Source: Trachythela sp. YZ-2020
Lineage: Eukaryota; Cnidaria; Anthozoa; Malacalcyonacea; Clavulariidae
DNA: 64,000 bases
Assembly: GCA_016169945.1 (NCBI GenBank)
Contig: JADLSH010000164.1
Coordinates: forward strand, 496,001-560,000
Direction: 5' to 3'
Below, piece by piece: positions 48,436 through 60,700 of the stretch (positions are counted from its first letter, which is position 1; each line of letters starts with the position of its first letter). The notes beneath the pieces were generated by a model. It made no database searches and had not been told where the DNA came from. It worked only from the letters and a program-made list of their open reading frames with translations. The position numbers and the translations under genes were made by a program.

Positions 48436-48448
48436 TGGTGGCAGCGGT
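48436..48448 (+). other. Gypsy primer-binding site (tRNA-Leu type)
   Basis: TGGTGGCAGCGGT starts 2 nt after the 5' LTR and complements the 3' end of animal tRNA-Leu (…ACCGCTGCCACCA). Confidence 0.75.
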
Positions 48449-48466
48449 AAAACAAAAAACGAAATC

Positions 48467-49332
48467 ATGTCAACGAGCATTCTGCCAACAAAATTCGACG
48501 GAGACGACGTTGTCGCCTGGCTAAGAGAGTTTGATGCATGTGCTGTAGCCAATGGTTGGAAAGACGACGACAAGATCAAGAAATTACCTGCGTTTCTCCG
48601 TGGCCGCGCGTCTAGTCATTTCTACGCCATTCCTGCCGAGGAGAGAGCCACATACGACGCCGCGACGAAGCGCTTGAAACAAGCCCTGTGCCCACCAGTC
48701 GAGAGGGAAAATTATTATGCCAAGTTTGAGGCCCGAATGCTTCGGAGCGGTGAAGACCCATCAGTTTTCAAGTGGGAGCTGGAACAACTTCTGGAAAAAG
48801 CCGACCCAACGCTCGGTGACGAAGCCACATCTGCACTTTTGTCGCGCCAATTTATGCGTGGTCTACCCAAACCAATGAGAGGAAGCTTTTGGCTCATAAC
48901 CCCACACCAAACGTGAACGAAATGCTAGGCTTTGTTCAGCGTTATCGTGCGATTGAAGAACACGACTCATCCTTTACAACCAACGCCAGCTCCGCAACAC
49001 CCAAACCGAACGCCGACATGGACCAACTCGTGGGTCTCATGAACGAACTTGCCACTCGACAGAAGGCGCTCGAAGATCAGATGGCCACTTCAGAACAGTT
49101 CTATGCCGCCGCAGTTAACCAACCTATAAATCGACAGCGATCGAAAGCTACATGTTTTCAATGTGGAAAACCAGGTCACCTTGCTCGTGATTGCCGCAGT
49201 CCACGCCAACGTCAAAACCATTCCAATGTACGGTGCTATGAATGTCAAAGATATGGACATTTTGCTCGCGATTGTGGAAACTATGCACCTTTAAACTTCC
49301 AAGGGGCGTCTCGAGGAACTACAGGCCGGTAG
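48467..49332 (+). CDS. Gypsy gag, frame broken once
   Basis: Starts MSTSILPTKFDGDDVVAWL, downstream of the primer site (the earlier in-frame Met lies in the LTR). A helical gag core (LKQALCPPVERENYYAKF) is followed by two zinc knuckles (CFQCGKPGHLARDC, CYECQRYGHFARDC). The frame switches near 48882 at an A run, so the second part reads on from NPTPNVNEMLGFV. Gag packages the RNA. Confidence 0.85.
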
Positions 49333-50378
49333 ACAGCCCCGAAACAAGTAAGCACTGTGACTCTCTTAATGCTAATAGTACTAATGTTTGTAATGAGAGC
49401 TTGCCTGCACACCCATTCGTAACATGTTTCATTGACGGTGTACCGGTCAATGCTCTTCTAGATACTGGATCAATGAAGTCTTTTATTAATGATAACATTC
49501 ATAATATTCTCGATTTTGACTGTATTCTATTAGATAAATCGCAATCACAGCGTTGCACTTCAATTACAGGTGGGAATTAGATATTCAAGGCAACATTGTG
49601 ACAAGTGTCACTTTTCCTCATTCTCAACGTAAATATAATAGTTGTTTTCTTGTAAGTAGTAATATACCCTACGATTGTGTTTTGGGATGGGACTTTATTA
49701 CGCAGCACAAATTAGGTATTCAAGGATTTTCGGGGAGGTCGAAGTAGTTTTCAGTTAGTGGGGCCCTATGGGAAATTCCCATTACATGCGGAGCATCCAA
49801 CAATGAAGGTACAGTCGAGCGGAGTTGTGATCACAGAGGCAAATCCGCCTGTTGCTTCCCCCGATGACCCGAGTAAAACCACTGAAACAAGCATGCTTCT
49901 TGTCCAATCTCAGTTGAAAGGTGTTAACAAAGTTATTCTTCCTAAGGGCATTGCAATTCCGGCTCGATCGGAAATAATAATTGACGGTAAGGTGCTGGTG
50001 AAAAACATTTCACAGGTTGGTATGATATCAGGTAGTCAATCAGATAGTGTTAGACATTTAAAAGGCTTGCATGTAGCTCATTTAGTTGTTACTCCTGTAG
50101 GTAAAATAGTGCCAATTCGAATAGCTAACACTACGGACAACGAAATTGAATTACCACAAGGTTGTAAATTGGCGGAATTTTGTCCTCTAGTCGAGAAAGA
50201 GACCGTTGCTAACAACAACGATCCGGTTAACTGTAATGCCGTCAAAGCAGATCACGTGGCGTCAAAAATTGATTCTAGTCTAGACCCGGGTTTAAGTAAT
50301 TCTGAAAAACAACAAGTGAAACGAGTGTTAGAAGAGTTTGAGGAACTTTTAGCGGTGAAATTAGCAAAACAAACGTAG
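49333..50378 (+). CDS. Gypsy protease and linker, frame broken
   Basis: The aspartic protease active site is VNALLDTGSMKSFI (about 49440-49490) and continues as YDCVLGWDFI in a shifted frame (49670). A linker to RT follows (49758-50378; the frame has no ATG start). Frame breaks lie near 49330, 49570, 49735 and 50368, mostly next to G runs. Confidence 0.75.
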
Positions 50379-51670
50379 CGCAGCACAAAATTGACACCGG
50401 TGACAATTCTCCAATTAGGCAGCGAGCCAGACGAATGCCATACGCATTTCGCGAAGAGTCAAACAAACAAATTTCGGACATGTTAGATCAAGGAATTATA
50501 AGTCCTAGCACCAGCCCATGGGCTAGCCCAATTGTTTTAGTGCGAAAAAAATCAGGTGATATTCGCTTTTGCATTGATTACCGGCAACTTAATCAGATTA
50601 CTCGTCATGACGCACATCCCTTGCCAAGGGTAGACGATTTACTCGACTCGGTGGGAAACGCGAAGTATTTTTCCACTTTCGACCTAAAAAGCGGCTATTG
50701 GCAAATTCCAGTTCATCCTGACGATCGTGAAAAACCGCTTTTATCACGCATAGCGGCTTATACGAGTTCAACCGAATGCCTTTTGGCCTCGCAACTGCGC
50801 CCGCAACGTTCCAGCGAGCCATGGAACTAGTTTTAGCTGGTCTTACTTATAGTATATGTCTTTGCTATTTGGACGACATAATTATATTTAGTAACAGCGT
50901 TACCGAACACTGTGATAGGTTAAGAACGGTTTTAACTCGTTTCCAGCAGCAAAATCTGCGGTTAAATGTGTCAAAATGTACTTTTGCGGCAAAGAAGGTT
51001 CACTATTTAGGACATATGATATCCGAAGACGGTATAAGCCCGGTTCCGTCAAAGGTCGAAGCAATCAAGCAAATTCCGGTGCCAAAGACAGTCAAGGAAG
51101 TCCGAAGTTTCCTAGGTTTATCGGGGTATTATCGCCGTTTTATTAAGAATTACGCAGCCATTTCGGCACCTCTGACTAAATTGACCTCAACAACCAGTAC
51201 AAAACAGTTTGAATGGAACCAAGATTGTGAAAATGCTTTTACAACGCTTCAGACATGTCTGTGCAATTCGCCGGTACTAGTCCATCCCAAATTTGACCGA
51301 GAATTTATCCTACAAACAGACGCATCGGATATAGGACTAGGTGCGGTATTGTCACAGATTGATGACAATGGCGAAGAACGACCCATAGCATATGCGTCTA
51401 AAATTTTGTCCGCCCGGGAGCGAAAATACTGCACAACAGAAAAGAAGCATTCGCGATTGTATTTGGTATCCGCACTTTTCGGACGTACTTATTAGGCCGC
51501 CCGTTCAAGGTTATAACAGACCATAGTGCCTTAAAATGGCTACATAGTATACGTCTTAAAGGACGGTTAGAAAGGTGGGTAATGGAGTTACAAGAATTTC
51601 AATTTTCAGTCATTCATAAGCCAGGTAAACTCCACAATAATGCCGATGCTCTGTCTCGTCTTGTAGCACC
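50379..51670 (+). CDS. Gypsy RT and RNase H, frame broken
   Basis: RT is seen from IISPSTSPWASPIVLVRKK and FCIDYRQLNQITR through FSTFDLKSGYWQIP, FGLATAPATFQRAM and the catalytic CYLDDIIIFS (about 50870), with FLGLSGYYRRFI. RNase H follows with FILQTDASDIGLGAVL and, after a break near 51445, TDHSALKWL and NNADALSRL. Frame breaks lie near 50731 (A run) and 51445 (G). Confidence 0.85.
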
Positions 51671-53245
51671 TATTCCTAGCGAATCTCACATGCATGAAAA
51701 CACAGTCCAAGAATGCCAAACTGATACCACTGCGACATCGTATTTACAGGACTCTGTCGAAGATAAACCTAATTGTGCAATAAGCGTTAATCCAACAATT
51801 AACTTACGGACTGCGCAACAAGAAGACCTGATTATTTCTCAAATTATCCAACTTAAAATTAGCGGCACACCAAAACAGAAGCTTGCGACATGGCGACATG
51901 ACCGTCACTTAGTAACATTTTGGCATCATTACAAAAAGTTGTTTGTTCGAGATGGGTTGCTTTATCGGTCACTTAAGACACGAAATACGCATCCCGATCC
52001 GGTTGTAGTTGTACCCAAAGCACTAGAAAACGAAATACTTAAGGGTACCCATGATAGCCCATTTACCGGACACCTAGGCGTCACACGAACACTAGACCGT
52101 ATTAGGAAACGTTTCTTTTGGCCACATATGCGAAAATCTGTTGAAGATTATATCCGCCATTGCGACGTATGCATCAAAAGAAAAGCGCCAGCGCCGACGG
52201 CACATAGTGGAACTGCCCCATTGCAAAGTTTAGAAGTGAGCACACCATTTACATTTTGGGCTTTAGACTATATGGGCCCTTGCCTGAAACTAGTCGTGGC
52301 AATCGCCACATATTGGTTTTAATGGACCACTTTACAAAATGGTGTGAAGCGTTTCACTGCAGATCAAAAAGCGTCCACAGTAGCTAAAATACTTGTCGAT
52401 AAAGTTTTCAGTCGATTTGGGCCCCAGTTGTCTTACACTCTGATCAAGGGGCGAACTTCGAAAGTAATTTAATGCACGAAGTGTGCGATTTAATGGGAAT
52501 CACCAAGACGCGAACAACGGCGTATCATCCTCAATGCGACGGCCAAGTAGAGCGGCAAAATAGGACACTGCAAGATATGTTAGCGGCATTTTGTACAAAA
52601 CACGATAACGATTGGGATTTATGGCTAGACGCAGTAGTTTTCGCCTACAACACGAGTCGACAAGAGTCATTGCAAACATCTCCATATGAGATAGTTTTTG
52701 GTCGTACGCCGAGATTGCCCTTAGAATTAGAGCTAGGCCTCCCACTGAAAGACCCTAGCACACAATCCGAATACACACAGTCTCTTAGGAAGATATTTAA
52801 GGAGGTGAGAGAGGTAGCAAAGGTAAACTTAGAGAGAGCAAGGGAGAAACAAATGAAAGGTAATGAAGAGAGAATGCAAAAGTGGCGCCCATTCGGGTCA
52901 GGTGAAACAGTTTACTTGCGTAGACCAAAAGGATGGAAATTTGGGGCCAAGTGGATCGGGCCGTTTGAAGTTGTTTGTCGGTTAGGCGTTGATTATAAAA
53001 TCAAATCGATCGAAGGTAAGATTACGGTGGTACATCATGATCGATTGAAGCGTGGTTATGCACCATTAAACTGTGGAGACATTGTCTGCCCTGCGCGAGA
53101 AATTGGGGGCGATCAGGTGGTTTACAATGTTCCCGCAAACAACGTTCAACCTAATTGCGAAAATGCTCCACATGTCCCTCGGGTTAGGCCTAGGAATCTC
53201 AGGCAAGATGTCCATGCGCCTGATCGGTATGGGTTTGCTGCGTAA
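51671..53245 (+). CDS. Gypsy integrase, frame broken
   Basis: The zinc-binding N-terminus is GTHDSPFTGHLGVTRTL with HCDVCIKRK. The catalytic core starts with FWALDYMGP, then (after breaks near 52270, 52355 and 52420, each at C or G runs) SDQGANFES-type sequence and AYHPQCDGQVERQNRT with the catalytic Glu. The C-terminal module (FGSGETVYLRRPKG, WIGPFEVV, VHHDRLKRGYAP) is a GPY/F-like domain. There is no clear chromodomain. It would insert the cDNA. Confidence 0.85.
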
Positions 53246-53329
53246 TAAGACTCCCAGAACAAACTCTGTTGTAGTAATTTATATAATTCATAATTCTGTA
53301 AATGTACAATTCTTGTGGGCAAGAATTTT

Positions 53330-53343
53330 ATGTAGGGAGATGG
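53330..53343 (+). other. Gypsy polypurine tract
   Basis: Purine-rich AGGGAGATGG directly before the 3' LTR, in the place of the plus-strand primer. Confidence 0.65.
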
Positions 53344-53553
53344 TGTAACGTGTATACAATATGTAATGTGAAACCGATGTGGTTTCCGGACAGTGGATGA
53401 TCTAGACAATGACTTGAGCCGATGACGAGGGAGTGAACGCGCACCTCAGAGCGAGAGGGTCGCACATGAAAGGCTATAGCCTCTGTAATATAACTGGGAA
53501 ATAAAGAGTTTAAAACCGAGTTCGTGAAGTCTATTGAGTATCGGCACGCTACA
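53344..53553 (+). repeat. Gypsy 3' LTR
   Basis: Identical to the 5' LTR over 210 bp. It contains 'gggaaataaagagttt', a likely poly(A) signal (AATAAA). Confidence 0.95.
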
Positions 53554-53557
53554 AATG

Positions 53558-54264
53558 GACTTGCCCTTAACATAAAGAAAACAGAATTTATAATTATAGC
53601 TACACCACAAAAGCTACGCTATTGCGACCCGATCGATCTACGCCTCAATGGCATTTCTATTAATCAGGTTGAAACCTACAAGTACCTTGGAGTTATTTTG
53701 GATTGTAATTTATCATGGTCACCTCAGATTGATAAGTTATGTAAAAAGGCATCTTCCATAATTGGCATACTTAAACGTATTATGCCATACCTCTCGAAGT
53801 CGTCTGCTACCCTTGTATACAACACCACTATAGTTCCTGTGTTTGATTACTGTGGGGTAGTATGGGATAGTTGTGGTGCTACATCAGTAATCAAATTGCA
53901 GAGGATGCAAAACAGGGCGGCGAGACTAATACTTGGAGCAAGTTTTGATACACCATCTGATGTAGTTCTTAGCCAAATTGGGTGGAGACCACTTAGCCAT
54001 AGAAGACAAAATCATAAGGCTATCATAATGTATAAATACTTGCATTGTGATATTGATGGAATCAATTTCAATCTGACGAGGCATGAGGAAAGACATAGTT
54101 ACAACACCAGAAACAAAGTAGATTACATACTGCCTAAACCTAGGACTAACCAAATGAAACGAACATTTGAGTATTCAACAATTTCCACGTGGAACTTATT
54201 ACCACCAAATATCAAATCAGCTGAGAACTTAACAATGTTCAAAAAACTATTGTCAACAATGTGA
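53558..54264 (+). CDS. LINE B ORF, part 2: RT C-terminus
   Basis: Continues part 1 in frame after the Gypsy 3' LTR and the aatg duplication. It begins GLALNIKKTEFIIIATPQK and shows the closing block of CR1/L2 proteins: YKYLGVILDCNLSW, LQRMQNRAARLILG, ISTWNLLPPNIK. The stop is at 54262-54264. Before the Gypsy insertion this piece completed a potentially functional ORF. Confidence 0.9.
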
Positions 54265-54437
54265 ACTTGGATTATTAACTGAATTAGGATTTTAGAAATT
54301 AACATATTTATCTTGTATTATAACCTTTTTATAACTTTTACTACATATATATATTAGATTTCAGGGCCACTAGGGAGAACAGTTGTAATTACTGATAGTG
54401 TTACCCTGTCGAAATAAAGCTTATTATTATTATCCCC

Positions 54438-54522
54438 GAGCCGGAGCGAAGCGCCGTGCGAGGGTACTAATTCCGCTCGGAGATTTACACCCGGGTATGT
54501 GAAAACATTGTGGAATGCAAAG
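54438..54522 (+). repeat. Dispersed repeat, distal copy start
   Basis: About 54445-54480 repeats 529-565 ('gagggtactaattccgctcgg'). The last 8 bases (atgcaaag) are the duplication of the hAT elements that follow. Confidence 0.6.
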
Positions 54523-55675
54523 CAGTGAACTCAATTTGGTTACCTGGAACGATAACAGGCGGTGAAAAGTGAAGCCAAAATAACAGTGCCTACGCCATCA
54601 AACGTGATTGATTAACCAACGGCCAAAGTTCAAAATAAGTTAAAAGCTGTTAAAACCTGCACGATAACTTATTTTATCCCATATTTTTATGGCTTTCATA
54701 AACTTTTTGCACAAACTAGCTTATACGGCTTATACGACTGACAAAAAACAAAATATTTTCGCTGTTTGAACAAAAACACTGAGAAAACTAACTTACTTCA
54801 GTCACTCAGTGACAAAGATATGTTTTCCTCCTAGTTTTCCTTCTGTAATCTTTTTTAGCCAGTTACAAAGTAGAAACTACTTCGATTTGCAAAAAAACTG
54901 TTGTTTTTTTTCCAAAAAATAACACAAAAATAGAGTTTACGTACGGACCGCGCAGTAAATAAGTTGTGGGGGACTGAAAGTGACGTACGGACCGCGTGAA
55001 ATTGACTTTTGAGGGACTGAAACTGACGTACGGACCGCGTAAAAGGACTGGGATTTAGGCTTCACTTTTTTCCGCCTGAATGATTGAATGTTATCGTTCC
55101 AGATATTAGAAATTTATGGAGTTCACTGATGCAAAGCAGGATTTCAGTCCCTCAAAAGTCAATTTCACGCGGTCCGTACGTCAGTTTCAGTCCCCCACAA
55201 CTTATTTACTGCGCGGTCCGTACGTAAACTCAGAAAAAAACTCTATTTTTGTGTTATTTTTTGGAAAAAAAACAACAGTTTTTTGGCAAATCGAAGTAGT
55301 TTCTACTTTGTAACTGGCTAAAAAAGATTACAGAAGGAAAACTAGGAGGAAAACATATCTTTGTCACTGAGTGACTGAAGTAAGTTAGTTTTCTCACTGT
55401 TTTTGTTCAAACAGCGAAAATATTTTGTTTTTTGTCAGTCGTATAAGCCGTATAAGCTAGTTTGTGCAAAAAGTTTATGAAAGCCATAAAAATATGGGAT
55501 AAAATAAGTTATCGTGCAGGTTTTAACAGCTTTTCAAGTTTTTTTTCTATTTTCGTAACTTATTTTGAACTTTGGCCGTTGTGAAATCAATCACGTTTGA
55601 TGGCGTAGGCACTGTTATTTTGGCTTCACTTTTCACCGCCAGTTATCGTTCCAGGTAACCAAATTGAGTTCACTG
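54523..55675. mobile_element. Two inverted hAT-type foldback copies sharing duplications
   Basis: The segment begins CAGTGAACTCAATTTGG and ends with the complement, with an 8-bp duplication (atgcaaag) at 54515-54522, at an internal site 55129-55136, and at 55676-55683. The first copy is 54523-55128; a second, left-truncated copy in opposite orientation fills 55137-55675. Together they form a palindrome of more than 500-bp arms. No transposase. Confidence 0.8.
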
Positions 55676-55683
55676 ATGCAAAG

Positions 55684-56386
55684 TCGTCCGCCATTTTTTT
55701 TTGTCATGGACTGGACTGGACAGGACCTTTTCGTAAGTTATGCGCATGCGCAAGTTCAAGCCGAGAGAAGACTTCCATTTTGCAACTTTTTTCAAAATTA
55801 GTTTTGCACTCATTTTATAAGTAAGTCTCTATGTCTCCAAAACAAGATAAATGAAAATTATTTAGAGGACAAATTAAGAAGAGGAGAAAAAGTCGAAAGA
55901 CCGAAAAAGGAGCGTTTTAAACAGGCAAGTGTCTATTTTCCATGCTTGCTTTGCCGATTTTTTAACATAGTTTGGAGTATAGTTTGTGAATTTGAAAATG
56001 TGTAGATCATTCTGTGTGGTCAATACAACATTGATTGATCTTTAAGAGTATTTTAGTATTGATTCAAATATGTTATAGAAAACTTCAATTGCAAAAGCAA
56101 ATGCGAAATATAAAAATACTCCTCGAAAAGCAGTTGAAGTTTTTTGAAAATTTCGAAACGTTTTCTGAACGTCTAAGGTTGAATGTTACAGTAAATTAAA
56201 GCTAAAAGAGTACACAATAGCATACCCACTTTATATAGTTGGACATGCAATTGACAATTTTATAGTTAAAAACAAAATAAGATTTTGTACAAATTAAAAT
56301 ATAAAATATATACAATGTTGCGTGTTACCATGGTTACATTCGTCGACTCAGTACTTCATGTTACAATAACTTTTGGAAGTAAATTG
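55684..56386. repeat. Dispersed repeat, distal copy, no gene
   Basis: About 56050-56290 matches 608-870 in the same orientation. The final 8 bases (gtaaattg) are the target duplication of the next element. Confidence 0.55.
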
Positions 56387-57190
56387 CAGGGTTGGTATAT
56401 TGGCCTTTTTGAGGCCAAATAACTCGATTTTGGCCTTTTTTTTTCTTGTTTGGCCTCGAAAAAAAAAATTGGCCGTTTGGCTACTTTTTGGCCTCTTTTC
56501 ACTTCAAAAATTATTTTTAGAATTATATTGATCTTTAGTTGTAAAAATCACTTAGATGTATACTAAATGATGTGAGAGGTTGACTTGTAATGTAAATTTT
56601 CAAAAATAATCATATGGGATAATCTAGTTGTATTTTCAGCCAATCACAGCTGATGAAATTCAGCCAATTGTAAATCAGGCACTCAGCCTCAGATAGTTTG
56701 TCATAGGGTAGCATTATATACAATTATAACGTACACTAGTCACAACTTTTGTTTTATTTGAGATAGAATAAAAAAAATCAGCTACCGTTGTCGATGGAGG
56801 CTTTATTATTTAGCATTATTAATTGTGCATTTTCCCATTGATTCTTAACCTGCATTTTCTACGTTTTCTAACTTTCTGGGCGATAGGCCGTGGCTGATGG
56901 GGTCCCCTAACTGTCGGGGCCCCTTAGTTTTTGAACTAACCGTCTAACCAACCCTACCCAATGAGGGTTACGCCACCATTTGAAATCATTCGGTTAACCT
57001 CTTTTTGCTGACAACTTAAGAGCTCCATTGAGGAAAAAAATTCCTGGGCACGAGTTTGCAATTTAATTTGGCCTCTTTTAGCTTTTTTTTGGCCTCTTTA
57101 GAAAAATTGTAGTTTGGCCTCTTTTGGTAGATTTTGGCCTCTTTTTGATAGCTATTTGGCTCCGAGCATGCGCAGGACCTACCAATCCTG
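56387..57190. mobile_element. Non-autonomous hAT element, family 2
   Basis: An 804-bp element, start CAGGGTTGGTA and end complement of CAGGATTGGTA, with a perfect 8-bp duplication (gtaaattg at 56379-56386 and 57191-57198). Its ends are rich in 'ttggcctcttttt' words. No transposase. A 'gatagctatttggctccgag' stretch near its right end appears as an open frame but is not coding. Confidence 0.85.
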
Positions 57191-57198
57191 GTAAATTG

Positions 57199-57739
57199 TT
57201 TGGTTCAAACTTAACTATGGTTCAAATGGGCGAGGGGTTACTGCATGCATGTATTTCTAGTTATTATACTGCTCAATACCTATACTGTGCCAATGATTCG
57301 ATGAAGCACGGCGCTCGAGAGAACGTTTTAATCACTTCCGTGCAAAAATTCCTTGATAGTCTTTGAAGGCTTGCTTCTGCTTCGTGCCTTCATTTGACAG
57401 ACTTCAGACTATTAAAACTTGAAAGCTGTCATAATTTACTGACAAAAATAATTGTTTTTTCTCAGTGTTTTCAAATATCAGATCAAATATTTAATATTAT
57501 AAAAACACCTTAGAATTTCCTAAAAACATTTCCTTAAAAATCCGAATTTTCCTACATTTCCTCACAGGCTCCCCAACTGTCAAGGTGTTGTTCTCAACCC
57601 GCATTGCAGGCCTTTTACAGTAAACAGCTTTATTATTATAAATTGTATAAGAGAAATTTGAACAATCATTAACAGTCATTTTGTACTCTACATACTACCA
57701 TATGAGTGATATGACTGTACTTATCCTTGACTATTTCAG
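57199..57739. other. Upstream flank of the 7-exon gene
   Basis: Probably intron or upstream sequence. It ends with a good acceptor (ctatttcag). Earlier exons were not found. Confidence 0.45.
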
Positions 57740-60700
57740 GTGGATTTTACTTCATACTTGGAAACATAAGGGCAGAATATCGATCTTGTATAAATTTAAT
57801 CAACCTGTTCACACTATGCAAGGTTGAACTTCTGAAGAAGTATGGAATAGACAGAATTCTACAACCATTCATAAATGACCTTAACACTCTTGAGTCGGTA
57901 TGTTACAATTTACTGAATGACTGTCTTTTAAATGCAACAATGTGCCTTAACCTTGATCAATAATATCACAAGGAGTTATAGACAGTGAGAGTAAAATAGA
58001 TCAGATATAGATATATAATTATCAGGAAGAACTAGCTACAGTGGAACCCCGCCTTACGGCCACCCCGTTAATACGGTCACCTCGATAATACGGTCACTTT
58101 TTTTGTCCCAGCAAAACACTAACACATTTGATCTTACCCCGTTAATACGGCCACCCCGTTAATACAGCCATATTACGGGGTTCCACTCAGTTACCAGTTT
58201 TCCAAGAAGAGGGGTTCAGCTGTTTGTGTAAAATTGAACTAAATTAATTGTGATTCCTACCATTATTTCAGGAGACCGGTTTTGTGGTGAAAGTTGATGG
58301 TTTCGACAAAACCTTCAGAGGAACTATTGGACCTTTCTCCACTGACAACCTTGGTGCACATCTGATTGGAGGCTACAATGAAAGCTTCAATTGCCTTAGA
58401 ATTTGCCGTGTTTGTATGGCAACAAAGAATGATATACAAACAAGTGTGAGTAAATTCTGTTTGGTTATTTTGTTTTGAGAAAATTATAAATGCTGCAGTA
58501 TATATATCCTTGAAAAACTTTTTATTAAAAATAATGAACTGTATTTTTTTTATGATTTAATTGACAGTTCAGTGAAGTAGAGTTCCAACTAAGAACTAAA
58601 ACAGCCCATGATCGACACTGTGGGCTCGTCAGCGAAGATGCGACAATGTCAACGGCATATGGTGTTAAGCGAGCATCTGCATTGAACCAATCTAAGTTTT
58701 TTCATGTTGATGGACTAGACTTGGACATAATGCATGATCAGCTGGAAGGTGTACTCCCTTTAGAGGTTAAGATGCTCTTACAGAGATATGTTCACGAAGA
58801 GAAAATCCTCACCCTGGATAGAGTGAATGAGAGAATTATCAACTTTGCATATGGAGTAGTTGACAGAAAGAATAGACCAAGTCCTCTGAAGCAGCAAGTC
58901 CTGAATACTAACTCTGCAACAATAAGCCAGACAGGTAACTTTGCTTTCAGTTACAGATATTTTGATTATATTTCACATAACTATCTGTAAATTACTACCC
59001 AATAGACACTTCCCGAATTTGCTTTAGTGCACACAATTAGTATGTGTCTTGCCTGTTACTGGGTTTTATAATAGTGATAACAATTTTATCATATATAATT
59101 TTTATTTGTAGCTACTCAAATGTGGTGCTTGGCAAGAATGCTTCCACTGTTGATTGGAGATCTAATTCCAGAAAATGACAGTCACTGGCAAAATTTTCTG
59201 CTCCTATTACAAATTGAAGAAATCCTATTTGCTCCAACAACAAGCCCAGAGTTAGCTGCCTACCTTGTTGTCCTGATAGAAGAGTACCTAGAGAGCTTCA
59301 GCAAATTATACACAAGACCCATCATCCCAAAACAACACTACATGATTCACTACCCCAGACAAATTGTGAGGTAGGATAAAATGATTTAGATTATTCTCAT
59401 TGAAAATGTTATGCTACAAGTATTCTGCAATAGAAATACAGTAGTACAGTATAAATATACCAGCATAAAATTTTTTTTCAGGAGGGGTCCATTGGTGCGT
59501 AGCTGGGCAATGCGCTTTGAGGCAAAGCACAGCTACTTTAAGAAATTGGTGGATAAATTGAATAACTTCAAAAACATCGATTACTCTCTGGCCAAGCGAC
59601 ACCAAGCTCTGCAAGCATATTTGCTGCAAACCTCTGCTGGAAGCCTTTTCAACAAGGCTGTTCAATATGGTCCAGGTATTGCAATAAATAAAGTGCGAAA
59701 TGTTTTCTCACACACAGCTGTGGCCCCAATGAAATTAGGGTGAAAGCGGGTACTAGTGCAGATTATAGAGATTTTTGTTGTTGCTCGCTAAAAGCTTGAC
59801 ACAGGTACCACGGTAAAGTAAGGTGGTACTACCACCTTACTTTACAGTAATAATTACTAATGTTGCTATTATTTCTATTAAAGGAGAGAGGGTTACCATT
59901 GCTGATGCAGGACTAGAAGATGAACTCAGAGATGTAGAACATGTTACACCAACATCCTTAGTGACCGTGTATGTATTAAAAAATTTCTAAGTGCCCAAAT
60001 GCCCAGAGGCTAAGTGCCCAAATGCCCAGAGGCATAGCCAGGGGGGGGGCTGGCAGGATTGCTGGCCCCCCCTGAGAAAATTTCCAAATGAATTTAATTC
60101 TAAAACAGGCCTTCACTTTAGTGGCCCCTCCTGGGTTTTCTAGCCCCCTACCCCCCCCCCCCCCCTTAGAGGAAATCCTGGCTACGCCACTGCAAATGCC
60201 CCCAACTTTATGCTTTTACCTTGTCAATCTAACACCAGACAAATTTACGCATGTGTTGAGGAATCTATATCTATCAATGTCTCATGGCTCTACCATTGAG
60301 TCGCAGTGGACCTGAATGCGCTCGACTTCGTCCTTTTACCCTGTCTAACGCCAGTCAATTTTAAGGGTAGAGTCTTGCAGCTTAATGGATTAAATATACT
60401 TATTTTCTGCAGGTGCAAATGGGTGGTAGTGGGTGGTACAAGATACAGTGTTGGTTGTGTCCTTATCACAGCCTTGCACCATGGCATTCATACTTTTGGA
60501 CTGGTGAAAAAGATTATGGTCGAAAGTCAAAATGAAGGTGTTGTATTCCAGTGCAAGATTTTGCAAGTGGTGAAACACAAAGAACACCTTAATGCTTTTC
60601 AAGTTTGCTTAAGTGAAGAAGTCAGATACATTAAGCATGAAGATCTTGTTGATTTTCACCCACTGGGACTCCATAAAGGATTTGAATGTAACAGCACTAA

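Larger units (their letters stand above)
48224..53553 (+). mobile_element. Ty3/Gypsy LTR retrotransposon, complete, very young
   Basis: A 5330-bp plus-strand element with two identical 210-bp LTRs, TG/CA ends, a 4-bp duplication (aatg), a tRNA-Leu-type primer site and a polypurine tract. The order gag, protease, RT, RNase H, integrase identifies Ty3/Gypsy. About nine frame breaks interrupt the coding region, and every one I examined is consistent with a missing base in a homopolymer. Identical LTRs imply a recent insertion. Confidence 0.93.
45679..54437 (+). mobile_element. LINE B (CR1/L2 type), interrupted by Gypsy
   Basis: A long non-LTR element. The protein runs from 45763 through endonuclease and RT to 48223, is broken by the Gypsy insertion (48224-53553), and resumes at 53558 in the same frame, ending at 54264. 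The 3' UTR has 'ccctgtcgaaataaagctt' followed by ATT repeats, the usual tail of this group. Removing Gypsy and one aatg duplication gives an uninterrupted frame of about 1050 codons. Confidence 0.88.
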
